Shown here: positions 17,367 through 27,057 of the stretch, one piece after another | Numbering within the stretch: the stretch's first letter is position 1 | Layout of the letters: each line of letters begins with the position of its first letter | From: Streptomyces sp. NBC_00287 | GTDB lineage: Bacteria > Actinomycetota > Actinomycetes > Streptomycetales > Streptomycetaceae | Direction of reading: 5' to 3' | NCBI RefSeq assembly: GCF_036173105.1 | Contig: NZ_CP108053.1 | Coordinates: forward strand, 3,968,001-4,032,000 | Length of the DNA: 64,000 nt | Notes under the pieces: generated by a model | The model's database searches: none | Told to the model about the DNA's origin: nothing | What the model saw: only the letters and a program-made list of their open reading frames with translations | Made by a program: the position numbers and the translations under genes

Positions 17367-18871
17367 GCCGCGCTCCCCCTCCAGATCTCCGTGAACCGGT
17401 CGAGCAGCCGGGCCGCCGCCGTCACGTCGTCCGTGAGCGGCCGGTCGGCCTGGTCCTCGTCGAGCACCGCCTCGGCGAGCTCCAGCGCACGCCCTGCCGG
17501 AACTCCCGGCTCGGGCCTGAGGCCGCGCTGGCGCAGCGCCCTTACGGCGGCGACGAGTTCGCAGCCGACGACGAGACGGTACGCGCCGCACGCGCGCAGC
17601 GTCTGCCGGGCGGCGAGCGAGGCGAAACTGGCCTGTTCCTCGACGCCCCGGGAGAGTACAGCGTGACCGAGGGAGGCGGGCGCCGAGAAGGCGCGCAGGT
17701 CACCGAGGGCGGCCGCGGCGGAGTACTCCAGGATCATCACGCCGGACGAGGCGGGCTCGTTGTCGGCGAGGAAGGGCCTGAGGCGGGTGTAGGCGGGCTC
17801 GTTGAGGGTGGACAGGCGGGAGGTGGAGAGCCGGGCCACCTGGGTGACCGCGAGCCGGAAGTGGTCCAGGGCGAGGGCGAGTTGGGCCTGGTAGAAGCCG
17901 CCGTGGTGGTAGGCGGCCAGGTCCTCGACGGCGATCAGCGGGTTCTCGGCGGCGGCGTTGATCTCCACCGCGAGCACCGTCTCCAGGGCGTCCGCCGCGT
18001 CCTGCGCGGGGCCGTGGATCTGCGGCACACAGCGGAAGCCGTACGGGTCCTGGATCCGGCCGAGCGGGGGCGTGGGCCGGTCCGCGGCACCGATCAACTC
18101 CCGCATGCTCCGGGCGACTTCGGTGGAACCGCGGTGCGGTCGGGCCTCGTGGACGGGGGCGGCGTAGGGCTCGTGCGAGCCGTCGACGGCGAGGAGGGAC
18201 AGCGCGGCGACGACCTGCGTGGCGGCGATGAGCCCGCGCAGCTCGTGCAGGGCGAGCGCGGCCTGGCCGAGGGTGAGGGCGTTGCTGCTGATCAGGGCGA
18301 GGGCGTCGTTGTTGTCGAGGGGCTGCGGCTCAGGGGCACCGGCGCCGCGCCAGGGGTGTTCTCCGGCGAGCGCGAGACCCACCTGCGCAAGCGCCGCCAG
18401 ATCCCCTGTACCCACCGAGCCGAACTCGTTGACGACCGGATACGCCCCGCTCTCCAGCGCCTCGCACAGCGAAGTGACCACGGTCGGCCGCAGCCCCGCG
18501 CCCCCCGCCAGCAGCTGATTCGCCCGTACGGCGAGCATGGCCCGCACCTGTCGTGCCGGAAGCTCCTCCCCGATGCCCCCCGCATGGCTGCGCAGCAATC
18601 GGAGCCCGTGCCCGGCGGCGGCCTCGGTCGGCACATCCTCGTTCCGGTTGGCGCCCACGCCGGTCGAGCGGCCGTAGACGCGCCCCGTCGCGGCGATCTG
18701 CCGGGCGGCGTCCCAGGAGCGGGTGGCCCGCTTCATCGCCTCGTCCTCCGGCGCCGGCCGCGCGGCTCCGTCGGCGAGGCGGACGACGTCCGCGACGGAG
18801 AGTCCGCGGCCGTCGAGGAGTACCGACCCGGTGTCCCCGGCCACCGACCTGTCCACGATCCGAGACGACAT
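17363..18871 (-). CDS. Histidine/aromatic ammonia-lyase homologue lacking the MIO triad (possible ergothionase-type lyase)
   Basis: About 502 residues, the usual lyase length. Family signatures kept: VYGRSTGVGANR (Tyr 66), LLRSHAGGIG, LALISSN, QDPYGFRCVPQIHG (Tyr 277), AENPLI and EEQASFAS. The prosthetic-group motif is different: ammonia-lyases have GSVGASGDL, whose Ala-Ser-Gly cyclises to MIO, whereas here the codons read GSVGTGDL (Thr at residue 155). One residue is deleted and the Ser is gone, so MIO cannot form in the usual way. It therefore should not be called histidine ammonia-lyase without proof. MIO-free members of this family include ergothionase, which eliminates trimethylamine from ergothioneine. 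A divergent quaternary-amine-type importer supports such a substrate. ATG at 18871 is the chosen start; GAGGGGAG lies 10 nt upstream. Confidence 0.8.
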   Translation of the reverse strand: MSSRIVDRSVAGDTGSVLLDGRGLSVADVVRLADGAARPAPEDEAMKRATRSWDAARQIAATGRVYGRSTGVGANRNEDVPTEAAAGHGLRLLRSHAGGIGEELPARQVRAMLAVRANQLLAGGAGLRPTVVTSLCEALESGAYPVVNEFGSVGTGDLAALAQVGLALAGEHPWRGAGAPEPQPLDNNDALALISSNALTLGQAALALHELRGLIAATQVVAALSLLAVDGSHEPYAAPVHEARPHRGSTEVARSMRELIGAADRPTPPLGRIQDPYGFRCVPQIHGPAQDAADALETVLAVEINAAAENPLIAVEDLAAYHHGGFYQAQLALALDHFRLAVTQVARLSTSRLSTLNEPAYTRLRPFLADNEPASSGVMILEYSAAAALGDLRAFSAPASLGHAVLSRGVEEQASFASLAARQTLRACGAYRLVVGCELVAAVRALRQRGLRPEPGVPAGRALELAEAVLDEDQADRPLTDDVTAAARLLDRFTEIWRGSAA

Positions 18872-19012
18872 CAAGCCCAAACTCCCCTCAATCCGGACAC
18901 CTGATCTTGCGCATCGGTCATCCGTTACTTCGGATTTACACCAACCCGTTGACAACCTATTCAGCTACAGAGAACTCTGCATGACGTTATACAGCCGGGC
19001 AAGGGACAACTC
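18872..19012. promoter_or_regulatory. Divergent lyase/importer promoter region with two inverted repeats
   Basis: A 141-bp, comparatively AT-rich gap between the leftward lyase and the rightward importer. A consensus minus-35 TTGACA is at 18949-18954 on the + strand. Two inverted repeats are visible: ATCCG-N6-CGGAT at 18920-18935 and CAGAG-AA-CTCTG at 18968-18979. The second lies where the minus-10 region of the TTGACA promoter would be, a position suited to repression. The adjacent RpiR regulator is the obvious candidate ligand-responsive binder. No clear minus-10 is seen at 17-18 nt. Confidence 0.5.
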
Positions 19013-20044
19013 ATGATCCAGTTCGACGCGGTCCACAAGCGCTTCCCCAACGGCACGACAGCAGTTCACGATCTCACCCTCGACCTGCCGGAAGGCGGCG
19101 TCACCGTCCTCGTCGGATCCTCCGGTTGCGGCAAGACGACCACCCTGCGGATGGTCAACCGGATGATCGAGCCGACCTCCGGCACCATCCGGGTCGGCGG
19201 CAAGGACGTCACCGAGCAGGACGCCGCCGAGCTGCGCCGTTCCATCGGCTACGTCATCCAGCAGGCCGGCCTCTTCCCGCACCGCACGGTGCTGGACAAC
19301 ATCGCCACCGTGCCGCTGCTGCTCGGCTGGGGCCGCCGCAAGGCGCGTACGAAAGCGGCCGAGCTGCTGGAGACCGTCGGCCTGTCCGCCGAGGCCGGCA
19401 AGCGCTACCCGCACCAGCTCTCCGGAGGCCAGCAGCAGCGCGTCGGCGTTGCGCGCGCCCTCGCCGCCGACCCGCCGGTGCTGCTCATGGACGAGCCGTT
19501 CGGCGCGGTCGACCCCGTGGTGCGCACCCAGCTCCAGGACGAACTGCTCCGGCTCCAGAAGGAGTTGAGCAAGACCATCGTCTTCGTCACGCACGACATC
19601 GACGAGGCCGTACGGCTCGGCGACCGGATCGCCATCTTCCGCACCGGCGGCCAACTGGTGCAGTGCGCGACCCCGGCCGAACTCCTCGCCCGCCCCGCCG
19701 ACGACTTCGTGGCCGACTTCCTCGGCGCCGAGCGCGGCCTGAAGCTGCTCTCGCTGAAGACCCTGGCCGAGGTCCCCCAGGGCCCCGCGCCCCAAGGCGA
19801 CTGGACCCTCGTACTCGACGAGGCCCGCAAGCCCCTCCACTGGGCGAGACAGGACGCCGAGCTCCCCGTACGACCGCTCAAGGACAGCGACTCCCTGCTC
19901 TCCGCGCTCAACGAGTCGCTCTCCTCCCCCACCGGCCTGATCGCCCGCGTCGACGCCGACGGTGTCCTCACCGGCGTCTCCTCGCGCGATGACATCCATG
20001 AGCACGCGGGCCGGGCGCACACCGAAGCGCGGGTGGCCGCATGA
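19013..20044 (+). CDS. ABC importer ATPase, quaternary-amine (OpuCA/ProV) family
   Basis: 343 residues. Walker A GSSGCGKTT, Q loop VIQQAGLFP, signature LSGGQQQR, Walker B VLLMDEPFG and H loop VTHDID are all intact. The C-terminal 100 residues hold a shortened CBS-like region (PLKDSDSLLSALNESLSSPTGLIARVDADGVLTGVSSRDDI), as in OpuA/OpuC ATPases. ATG at 19013 is divergent from the lyase gene. It overlaps the first permease by 4 bp (ATGA, 20041-20044). The family imports glycine betaine, choline, carnitine or proline betaine; close relatives import histidine (HutV) or ergothioneine (EgtUV type). Confidence 0.92.
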   Translation: MIQFDAVHKRFPNGTTAVHDLTLDLPEGGVTVLVGSSGCGKTTTLRMVNRMIEPTSGTIRVGGKDVTEQDAAELRRSIGYVIQQAGLFPHRTVLDNIATVPLLLGWGRRKARTKAAELLETVGLSAEAGKRYPHQLSGGQQQRVGVARALAADPPVLLMDEPFGAVDPVVRTQLQDELLRLQKELSKTIVFVTHDIDEAVRLGDRIAIFRTGGQLVQCATPAELLARPADDFVADFLGAERGLKLLSLKTLAEVPQGPAPQGDWTLVLDEARKPLHWARQDAELPVRPLKDSDSLLSALNESLSSPTGLIARVDADGVLTGVSSRDDIHEHAGRAHTEARVAA

Positions 20045-20682
20045 CCATCGACTGGTCGTGGATATCCGGCCATACCGACGACCTCACCACGCTCACGGTC
20101 TCCCACCTCCAGGCGGCGCTCAGCGCGGTAGCACTCGGCCTGCTGATCTCGCTGCCGCTGGCGGTCGTCGCCCACCGCGTCCGCCCCCTGCGCGGCTTTC
20201 TGCTCGGCCTGTCGAACGTGCTCTTCACGATCCCCTCGATCGCGATCTTCGTGCTCCTGCTCCCGATCAGCGGTCTGACCCGGACCACCACCGTCATCGG
20301 CCTGACGGTCTACACCCTGGTCGTCCTGCTCCGGAACACGGTCGAGGGCCTGGACTCGGTGCCCGCGAAGACGAAGGAGGCGGCGAAGGCGATGGGCACG
20401 CGCCCGCTGCGCACGCTGCTCACGGTCGAGTTCCCGCTCGCCCTCCCCGTGATCATGGCGGGCGTCCGGATCGCGACGGTCATGTCGATCTCGCTCGTCT
20501 CGGTCGCGACCTACATCGGCGACGGCGGCCTCGGCCAGCTCTTCACCGACGGCTTCCAGCGCAACTTCCCGACCCCGGTGATCGCCGGAGTGGTCCTCAC
20601 CCTGCTGCTGGCCGTGGTCGCGGACGCGGCTCTGGTCGCCCTCCAGTACGTGCTGACCCCCTGGCGCAGGAGGCGAGCCTGA
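20041..20682 (+). CDS. ABC importer permease 1, OpuCB-like
   Basis: 213 residues with five to six hydrophobic helices. The binding-protein-dependent transport motif EAAKAMGTRPLRTLLTVEFPLALPVIMAG (the EAA loop that docks to the ATPase) and the ending GDGGLGQLFTDGF are typical of the OpuCB/ProW group. ATG at 20041 overlaps the ATPase stop. It ends 1 bp before the second permease begins, so the three are one transcript. Confidence 0.9.
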   Translation: MTIDWSWISGHTDDLTTLTVSHLQAALSAVALGLLISLPLAVVAHRVRPLRGFLLGLSNVLFTIPSIAIFVLLLPISGLTRTTTVIGLTVYTLVVLLRNTVEGLDSVPAKTKEAAKAMGTRPLRTLLTVEFPLALPVIMAGVRIATVMSISLVSVATYIGDGGLGQLFTDGFQRNFPTPVIAGVVLTLLLAVVADAALVALQYVLTPWRRRRA

Positions 20683-20683
20683 T

Positions 20684-21346
20684 ATGTACGAACTCATCAA
20701 GAACCTCGGCGACTGGCTGACCAGCGGCGAGCAGTGGACCGGCCCCGACGGCATCGCCCACCGCCTCACCGAGCACCTCCAGTACTCGCTCCTCGCCACC
20801 CTCATCGCGGCCGCGATCGGCCTCCCGCTCGGCCTGCTGATCGGGCACACCGGCAAGGGCGCGTTCCTCGCGATCAACCTGGCGTCCTTCGGCCGCGCCC
20901 TGCCCACCGTCGGTCTGGTCGTGCTGGTCTTCCTGGCCAGCGGTCTGTCCATGACGCCGGTGTACGTCGCCCTGGTCGCCCTCGCGGTCCCGGCGATCGT
21001 CACCAACACCTACGCGGGCATGACGGCCGTGGATCCGGATGTGAAGGACGCGGCGAAGGGCCAGGGCATGCGCGGCCACCAGGTCCTCTTCCAGGTGGAA
21101 CTCCCGCTGGCCCTCCCCCTGATCATGACCGGCCTGCGCCTGGCGCTGATCCAGGTCGTCGCGACGGCGACCATCGCCGCGTACGTCTCCTTCGGCGGCC
21201 TGGGCCGCTACGTCTTCGACGGTCTGGCCCAGCGCGACCTGGTGCAGGTGCTGGGCGGCGCGGTGCTGGTGGCCGTGATCGCCGTAGCCCTGGATCTGTC
21301 GCTCTCCGCCCTTCAGCGCTTCCTCTTCCGCCACCGCACTGCCTAG
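20684..21346 (+). CDS. ABC importer permease 2, OpuCD-like
   Basis: 220 residues, homologous in plan to the preceding permease: DAAKGQGMRGHQVLFQVELPLALPLIMTGLRLAL is the EAA loop and YVSFGGLGRYVFDGL the conserved end. Two non-identical permeases are the rule for OpuB/OpuC systems. AGGAGGCGAG in the end of the previous gene serves as ribosome-binding site. The binding-protein gene follows after 10 bp. Confidence 0.9.
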   Translation: MYELIKNLGDWLTSGEQWTGPDGIAHRLTEHLQYSLLATLIAAAIGLPLGLLIGHTGKGAFLAINLASFGRALPTVGLVVLVFLASGLSMTPVYVALVALAVPAIVTNTYAGMTAVDPDVKDAAKGQGMRGHQVLFQVELPLALPLIMTGLRLALIQVVATATIAAYVSFGGLGRYVFDGLAQRDLVQVLGGAVLVAVIAVALDLSLSALQRFLFRHRTA

Positions 21347-21356
21347 GGACCTCTCG

Positions 21357-22289
21357 ATGAACCGACGCACTCTCCTCGGCGGCCTCTTCGCAGCCGCCTC
21401 CGTCCCCGCCCTGTCCGCCTGCGCGAGCGGCATCACCTCCCTCGACAACGAGGGCACCTCCTCCGGTGGCGGCGGCTCCAGCAAGGGCGGCATCACCATC
21501 GGCACCGCCAACTTCACCGAGAACCAGGTGCTCGGGTACCTGTACGCGGCCGTGCTGCAGGCGGCCGGGGTCGAGGTGAACGTCCGCCCCAACCTCGGCA
21601 CCCGGGAGATCCTCATCCCCGCCATCAGGGGCGGCGACATCGATCTGCTCCCCGAGTACCAGGGCGCCCTTCTGCACTACGTCGCCCCGAAGGCGACGGC
21701 GACGGAGGAGGGCGAGATGCAGAACGCCCTCGCGATGGCCCTCCCGGCCGGCCTCCAGGTGCTGCCGTACGGCATGGCCGAGGACTCGGACGCCTTCGTG
21801 GTCACACAGGAGACCGCGCGGAAGTACGGCCTGACTTCCCTCGCCGACCTGAAGAAGCAGAACGGCAAGCTGGTCATCGGCGCCGCGCCCGAGGTCAAGA
21901 AGCGCGAGGTCGGCGCGGTGGGCCTGAAGGAGGTCTACGGCGTGGAGTTCAAGGAGTTCAAGTCGCTCGACTCCTCGGGCCCGCTGGTCAAGGGCGCCCT
22001 GAAGAAGGGCGACGTGGACGTGGCGAACCTCTTCACCACGGACACGGACATCGTGGCCAACGACTGGGTGGTCCTGTCGGACCCGAAGAACCTGATCCCC
22101 GGCCAGCACATCGTCCCCCTCATCGCCGACCGCAAGGCGGACTCCACGGTCCGCAAGGCCCTCGCCGAGCTCGGCAACGTCCTCACCACGGCCCAGCTCA
22201 CCGAGCTGAACCGCCAGGTGGACAAGGACAAGAAGGACCCGGAGGACGTGGCGAACGCCTACGCCGAGCAGCACGGGCTGACCGCCTGA
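21357..22289 (+). CDS. Quaternary-amine-type substrate-binding lipoprotein (OpuCC-like)
   Basis: 310 residues. The N-terminus NRRTLLGG followed by LSACAS gives a lipobox with the modified Cys near residue 21, and the twin Arg suggests possible Tat export. A Ser/Gly linker precedes the OpuAC-type domain: ITIGTANFTENQVLGYLYAAVLQAAGVEV, then IDLLPEYQGALLHYV, ANLFTTDTDIVANDWVVLSDPKNLIP and the C-terminal lobe. It captures the substrate outside the cell and delivers it to the permeases. Tyr and Trp residues (LPEYQG, LLHY, NDWV) could form a cation cage, but I cannot tell the ligand from sequence. Confidence 0.9.
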   Translation: MNRRTLLGGLFAAASVPALSACASGITSLDNEGTSSGGGGSSKGGITIGTANFTENQVLGYLYAAVLQAAGVEVNVRPNLGTREILIPAIRGGDIDLLPEYQGALLHYVAPKATATEEGEMQNALAMALPAGLQVLPYGMAEDSDAFVVTQETARKYGLTSLADLKKQNGKLVIGAAPEVKKREVGAVGLKEVYGVEFKEFKSLDSSGPLVKGALKKGDVDVANLFTTDTDIVANDWVVLSDPKNLIPGQHIVPLIADRKADSTVRKALAELGNVLTTAQLTELNRQVDKDKKDPEDVANAYAEQHGLTA

Positions 22290-22357
22290 GGACCCGAGGT
22301 CGAACAGGGGGGATATCCCCAGTGCCCCGACCGGCCGGGCTCCCTAACGTTGTCCGT

Positions 22358-22792
22358 ATGACGGGAATGGACGCGCGGGACACCGAGCTGAAGAAAGAAC
22401 TCAACGCCACCCTGCAGGCCCGCAGGGAGCTGGGTGAGGAGTACGAGTCCGCGCTGGTCGACTCGTTCCTGGAGAAGGTCGACCAGCGCATCGACGGGGC
22501 GGTCGAGCGCCGGGTGCGCCGGCAGCTCGCCGAGCAGCAGATGGTGGTGGCCCGGGGTTCCCGGTCACCGCAGACGACGGACTCGTGGGGCGAGCGCTTC
22601 GGCTTCGGCATCGTCTCGCTGGTGCTCGCGATCCCGCTGTCCGGCATCGGCGGCGGGGTGGCCCACCTGCCCGGCCTGCTGGTCGCCTGGGCGGGCATCG
22701 TCGGGGTGAACGTGGTCCAGGCCGCCCGCACCCACCCGGACCTGTTCCGGCGCCGCCGCAAGTCCCAGAAGGACAGCGACTGGGAGGGCTGA
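22358..22792 (+). CDS. Small membrane protein with N-terminal coiled region
   Basis: About 144 residues. The N-terminal half is charged and helical (DTELKKELNATLQARRELGEEYESALVDSFLEKVDQRIDGAVERRVRRQLAEQQ), followed by two hydrophobic helices (GFGIVSLVLAIPLSGIGGG and LPGLLVAWAGIVGVNVV) and a basic tail. I see no ribosome-binding site before ATG 22358, but TAACGT at 22345-22350 has the TAnnnT pattern of a minus-10 element and ends 7 nt before the ATG. A leaderless transcript is therefore likely. Unknown function; similar proteins are conserved in streptomycetes next to cbs. Confidence 0.7.
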   Translation: MTGMDARDTELKKELNATLQARRELGEEYESALVDSFLEKVDQRIDGAVERRVRRQLAEQQMVVARGSRSPQTTDSWGERFGFGIVSLVLAIPLSGIGGGVAHLPGLLVAWAGIVGVNVVQAARTHPDLFRRRRKSQKDSDWEG

Positions 22793-22858
22793 GTTGACCA
22801 CCAGGTCGGCAGTTGCCGGGGAGTTGGGCCAGTACGGCCCGCTGACCAAAAGATAATG

Positions 22859-22913
22859 CGCGGGGACCGCCGCACCCCCGTTGCCGGGGGGCGGGACGAC
22901 GGCGGTCCCCGCG
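22859..22913. terminator. Stem-loop between convergent genes (14-bp perfect stem)
   Basis: CGCGGGGACCGCCG at 22859-22872 pairs perfectly with its complement at 22900-22913 across a 27-nt GC-rich loop. There is no U tract, which is common for Streptomyces terminators. It lies about 65 bp after the small membrane-protein gene and downstream of the convergent cbs gene. Confidence 0.8.
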
Positions 22914-23174
22914 AAGGACGTCGACCGGGTCAGGACCGGGTCTCACGTCCGGCGTCCATGGAGGTCCGGGAGCCGCTCCGGAGGTCCTTGGACGTTCGGC
23001 GCCGGCTGGGGCGGGGAGCCGCTCCCGCCCTGCCGACACCCACTAATGTGCCGGACCCGTGTTAAGCGGGTGCTGCGCGGACGTGACACCCTCGTACCAC
23101 TTCCGCGAAGCCCCGAAGGCTGCTGATCACCGCAAGTTCGCCACCGACACGGGCCGTTCACCGTACGTTCGCCG
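22914..23174. other. Gene-free spacer downstream of cbs
   Basis: The full gap between the two convergent genes is 22793-23174 (382 bp). Apart from the stem-loop at 22859-22913 I see no gene, RNA or clear repeat in it. Short reading frames here lack ribosome-binding sites and family features. Confidence 0.5.
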
Positions 23175-24563
<1,389 letters not shown>

Positions 24564-24720
24564 CGTTGTCTCCGGATGCTGCAAAAGATGTCGTTAGTGG
24601 TTCCGCCAGCCTATTGGCTCCAGGGCCCCCATGACGGTCGTTCACTCCCCGTTGGGATTGGGCCACGGTCCGTGCGGGGCAATGAGTGGATGTACGGGTT
24701 CGAGGAGGTGGCGGCGAGGC

Positions 24721-25749
24721 ATGACGAGCATGTCGAGGGCGAGGGTGGCCCGTCGGATCGCGGCCGGTGCCGCGTACGGCGGCGGTGGGATCGGGCTGGC
24801 CGGCGCGGCCGCCGTGGGTCTGGTGCTGGCGGAGGTCCAGCTGGCCAAGCGCGCCGTGAGCAATGGCACGGCGCCGCACGCGCCGAGCGCGGAGGGCCTG
24901 TACGGCAATGGCTACACCACCGCCGGTGAGCCTCCGCTCAGGCTGTTGATGCTGGGCGACTCCACGGCCGCGGGCCAGGGCGTACGGCGGGCCGGGCAGA
25001 CGCCGGGCGCGCTGCTGGCGTCGGGACTGGCGGCGGTGGCGGAGCGCCCGGTGCGGCTGCGCAATGTCGCCTCCCCCGGCGCCACCTCCGACGACCTGGA
25101 ACGCCAGGTGGCGCTGGCCCTGGCGGACTCCGACCGGCTGCCCGACGTCTGCGTGATCATGATCGGCGCCAATGACGTCACCCACCGCATGCCGGCGACC
25201 CGTTCGGTGCGGTATCTGGCGACGGCGGTACGACGGCTGCGCACGGCCGGCGCCGAGGTGGTCGTCGGCACCTGCCCCGACCTCGGCACCATCGAGCCGG
25301 TCCAGCAGCCCCTGCGCTGGTTGGCCCGACGCGCCTCCCGTCAGCTCGCGGCGGCCCAGACGATCGGCGTCGTCGAGCAGGGCGGCCGTACGGTGTCGCT
25401 GGGCGATCTGCTGGGCCCGGAGTTCGCGGCGAACCCCCGCGAGCTGTTCGGCCCCGACAGCTACCACCCCTCGGCGGAGGGCTACGCCACGGCGGCGATG
25501 GCCGTACTCCCGACGGTCTGCGCCGCCCTGGGCCTGTGGCCGGCCGAGGAAGAGCGCCCCGACGTCTCCCGCCGCGAGGGCTTCCTGCCGGTCGCCCGGG
25601 CCGCAGCGGAGGCGGCGTCCGAGGCGGGTACGGAGGTCACGGCGGCGATGCCGACCGGCCCCCGGGGCCCGTGGGCGCTGCTCAAGCGCAGGCGCCGGCG
25701 CCGGGTCGGGGAGGCGGAACCGTCCCCCACCAGCGCGTCCGGCGTGTGA
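24721..25749 (+). CDS. SGNH/GDSL-family hydrolase, secreted or membrane-anchored
   Basis: About 342 residues. A hydrophobic N-terminal segment (AAYGGGGIGLAGAAAVGLVLAEV) acts as signal anchor. Block I LMLGDSTAAGQG holds the nucleophilic Ser, block III GAND the oxyanion Asn, and block V DSYHPS the catalytic Asp-x2-His. Family members hydrolyse acyl esters on lipids or glycans. The C-terminal 80 residues are low-complexity and basic. ATG at 24721 is favoured by a GGAGG/GAGG stretch just upstream. Substrate unknown. Confidence 0.85.
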   Translation: MTSMSRARVARRIAAGAAYGGGGIGLAGAAAVGLVLAEVQLAKRAVSNGTAPHAPSAEGLYGNGYTTAGEPPLRLLMLGDSTAAGQGVRRAGQTPGALLASGLAAVAERPVRLRNVASPGATSDDLERQVALALADSDRLPDVCVIMIGANDVTHRMPATRSVRYLATAVRRLRTAGAEVVVGTCPDLGTIEPVQQPLRWLARRASRQLAAAQTIGVVEQGGRTVSLGDLLGPEFAANPRELFGPDSYHPSAEGYATAAMAVLPTVCAALGLWPAEEERPDVSRREGFLPVARAAAEAASEAGTEVTAAMPTGPRGPWALLKRRRRRRVGEAEPSPTSASGV

Positions 25750-25890
25750 AGCGGAACCGGACCCTCCTAGCGAGCCGCCTTCCGTACACGCACAGTTCAC
25801 CGTCCGAGCGATACCGCGTAACCGGATCACCCCCGGCTTTCGCGAGGGTGTGCTTCCGCTGTCAGCTGCTGTCAGGAGCACGCCCCCGCG

Positions 25891-26985
25891 ATGGAAAAGC
25901 CCCTTCCGAGACCCACCGGCCAGAGCCGTACCCGTGACCCCTGGTGGGACAACGCCCGGTTCGTCTCCGCCGCACTGATCGTGGTCCTGCACTCCATCGG
26001 CAGCCTCATGAGCCGCCACGACACCCTGGCGGTCTACCACGTCGGAACCTGGGCCTTCCGGGTGCCGCTCTTCGTCATCCTGGCCGGGGTCTTCAGCAGC
26101 GGAGGGCCACTCGGCCCGCGCCAGCTGCGCACCCTGCTGCGCAACATCGCCCTGCCCGCCCTGATCTTCAGCCTGCTGTTCTCGCTGGAGTCGTACGCAC
26201 TCGGCCGCCCCTTCAAGCTGCACATCACCGAGCTGCCGTGGACGCTGTGGTTCCTGATGGCGCTCTTCTTCTGGCGGCTGCTGCTGCCCCTGGTGGTCCA
26301 GCTGCGCCATCCGCTGCTGGTCACCACGGTCGTGGCGCTCGCGGTCGGGTACATCGACGAGTTCGGCATGCGGTTCGCGGCCAGCCGGACCCTGGTGTAC
26401 CTGCCGCTGTTCTACTTCGGCTGGAGGCTGGGCCAGGGCATGTTCCGGGAGTGGTTCGCGAGCCGGTGGAGCCTGCCGGTCGCGGTGGCGGGGATCCTCG
26501 CCTCCTTCGCCGTGGCCTGGCACGGGGGCGTCAGGGGCACCTGGCTCTCGATGAGCCATGCGTATGCGGCCGACACCCCGCTGGGCATGGAGGGCGCCTG
26601 GCTGGTCCGGCTGCTGGTGCTGGCCTCGGCGGCGGCGCTGGTGCTGTGCCTGCTGCGGCTGGTGCCGAAGCGGCGGCTGCCGTTGATCTCCGTGCTCGGG
26701 ACGGGCGGTTTCACCATCTACCTGCTGCACCCGCTGGTCATTCTGCCGTTCCGTGAGCGCGGTCTGATAGCCCGGGCCGACACCCATCTGGAGCTGATCG
26801 CCCTGATGGTGGGCGGGGTCCTGCTCGCGGCGGTGCTCGGGTCGCCGTTCGTACGCCGACTGGTCCAGCCGCTGACCCAGCCGCCTGTGGACTGGCTGTT
26901 CGCCCCCATGCCGGCGCAGGCAACGCCGACACCCATCACACCACCTAAGCAAGCGCTTGGAAAAGAGTTCCGCATCACACCCTGA
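25891..26985 (+). CDS. Acyltransferase family 3 membrane protein
   Basis: 364 residues with about ten membrane helices. The start RDPWWDNARFVSAALIVVLHSIG, LFVILAGVFSS and LWFLMALFFWRLLLP fit the acyltransferase-3 (fucose 4-O-acetylase-like) family, and GTGGFTIYLLHPLVI is the conserved late His-containing segment. These enzymes move acetyl or succinyl groups from the cytoplasm to exported sugars or lipids. It follows the SGNH hydrolase gene by 141 bp. Acyltransferase-3 and SGNH partners often act together in O-acylation, so a joint role is plausible but inferred. Confidence 0.85.
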   Translation: MEKPLPRPTGQSRTRDPWWDNARFVSAALIVVLHSIGSLMSRHDTLAVYHVGTWAFRVPLFVILAGVFSSGGPLGPRQLRTLLRNIALPALIFSLLFSLESYALGRPFKLHITELPWTLWFLMALFFWRLLLPLVVQLRHPLLVTTVVALAVGYIDEFGMRFAASRTLVYLPLFYFGWRLGQGMFREWFASRWSLPVAVAGILASFAVAWHGGVRGTWLSMSHAYAADTPLGMEGAWLVRLLVLASAAALVLCLLRLVPKRRLPLISVLGTGGFTIYLLHPLVILPFRERGLIARADTHLELIALMVGGVLLAAVLGSPFVRRLVQPLTQPPVDWLFAPMPAQATPTPITPPKQALGKEFRITP

Positions 26986-27057
26986 TGGCGGTGACCGAGG
27001 CCTTACGTACGGGTAACTTCCCCCATACACCCTCTTCCGTCGTCGTCTGGAGCCGTG

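Noticed and set aside
17363-18871. Calling this gene plain histidine ammonia-lyase (hutH)
   Set aside because: The MIO triad is absent (GSVGTGDL), so the standard name is not supported.
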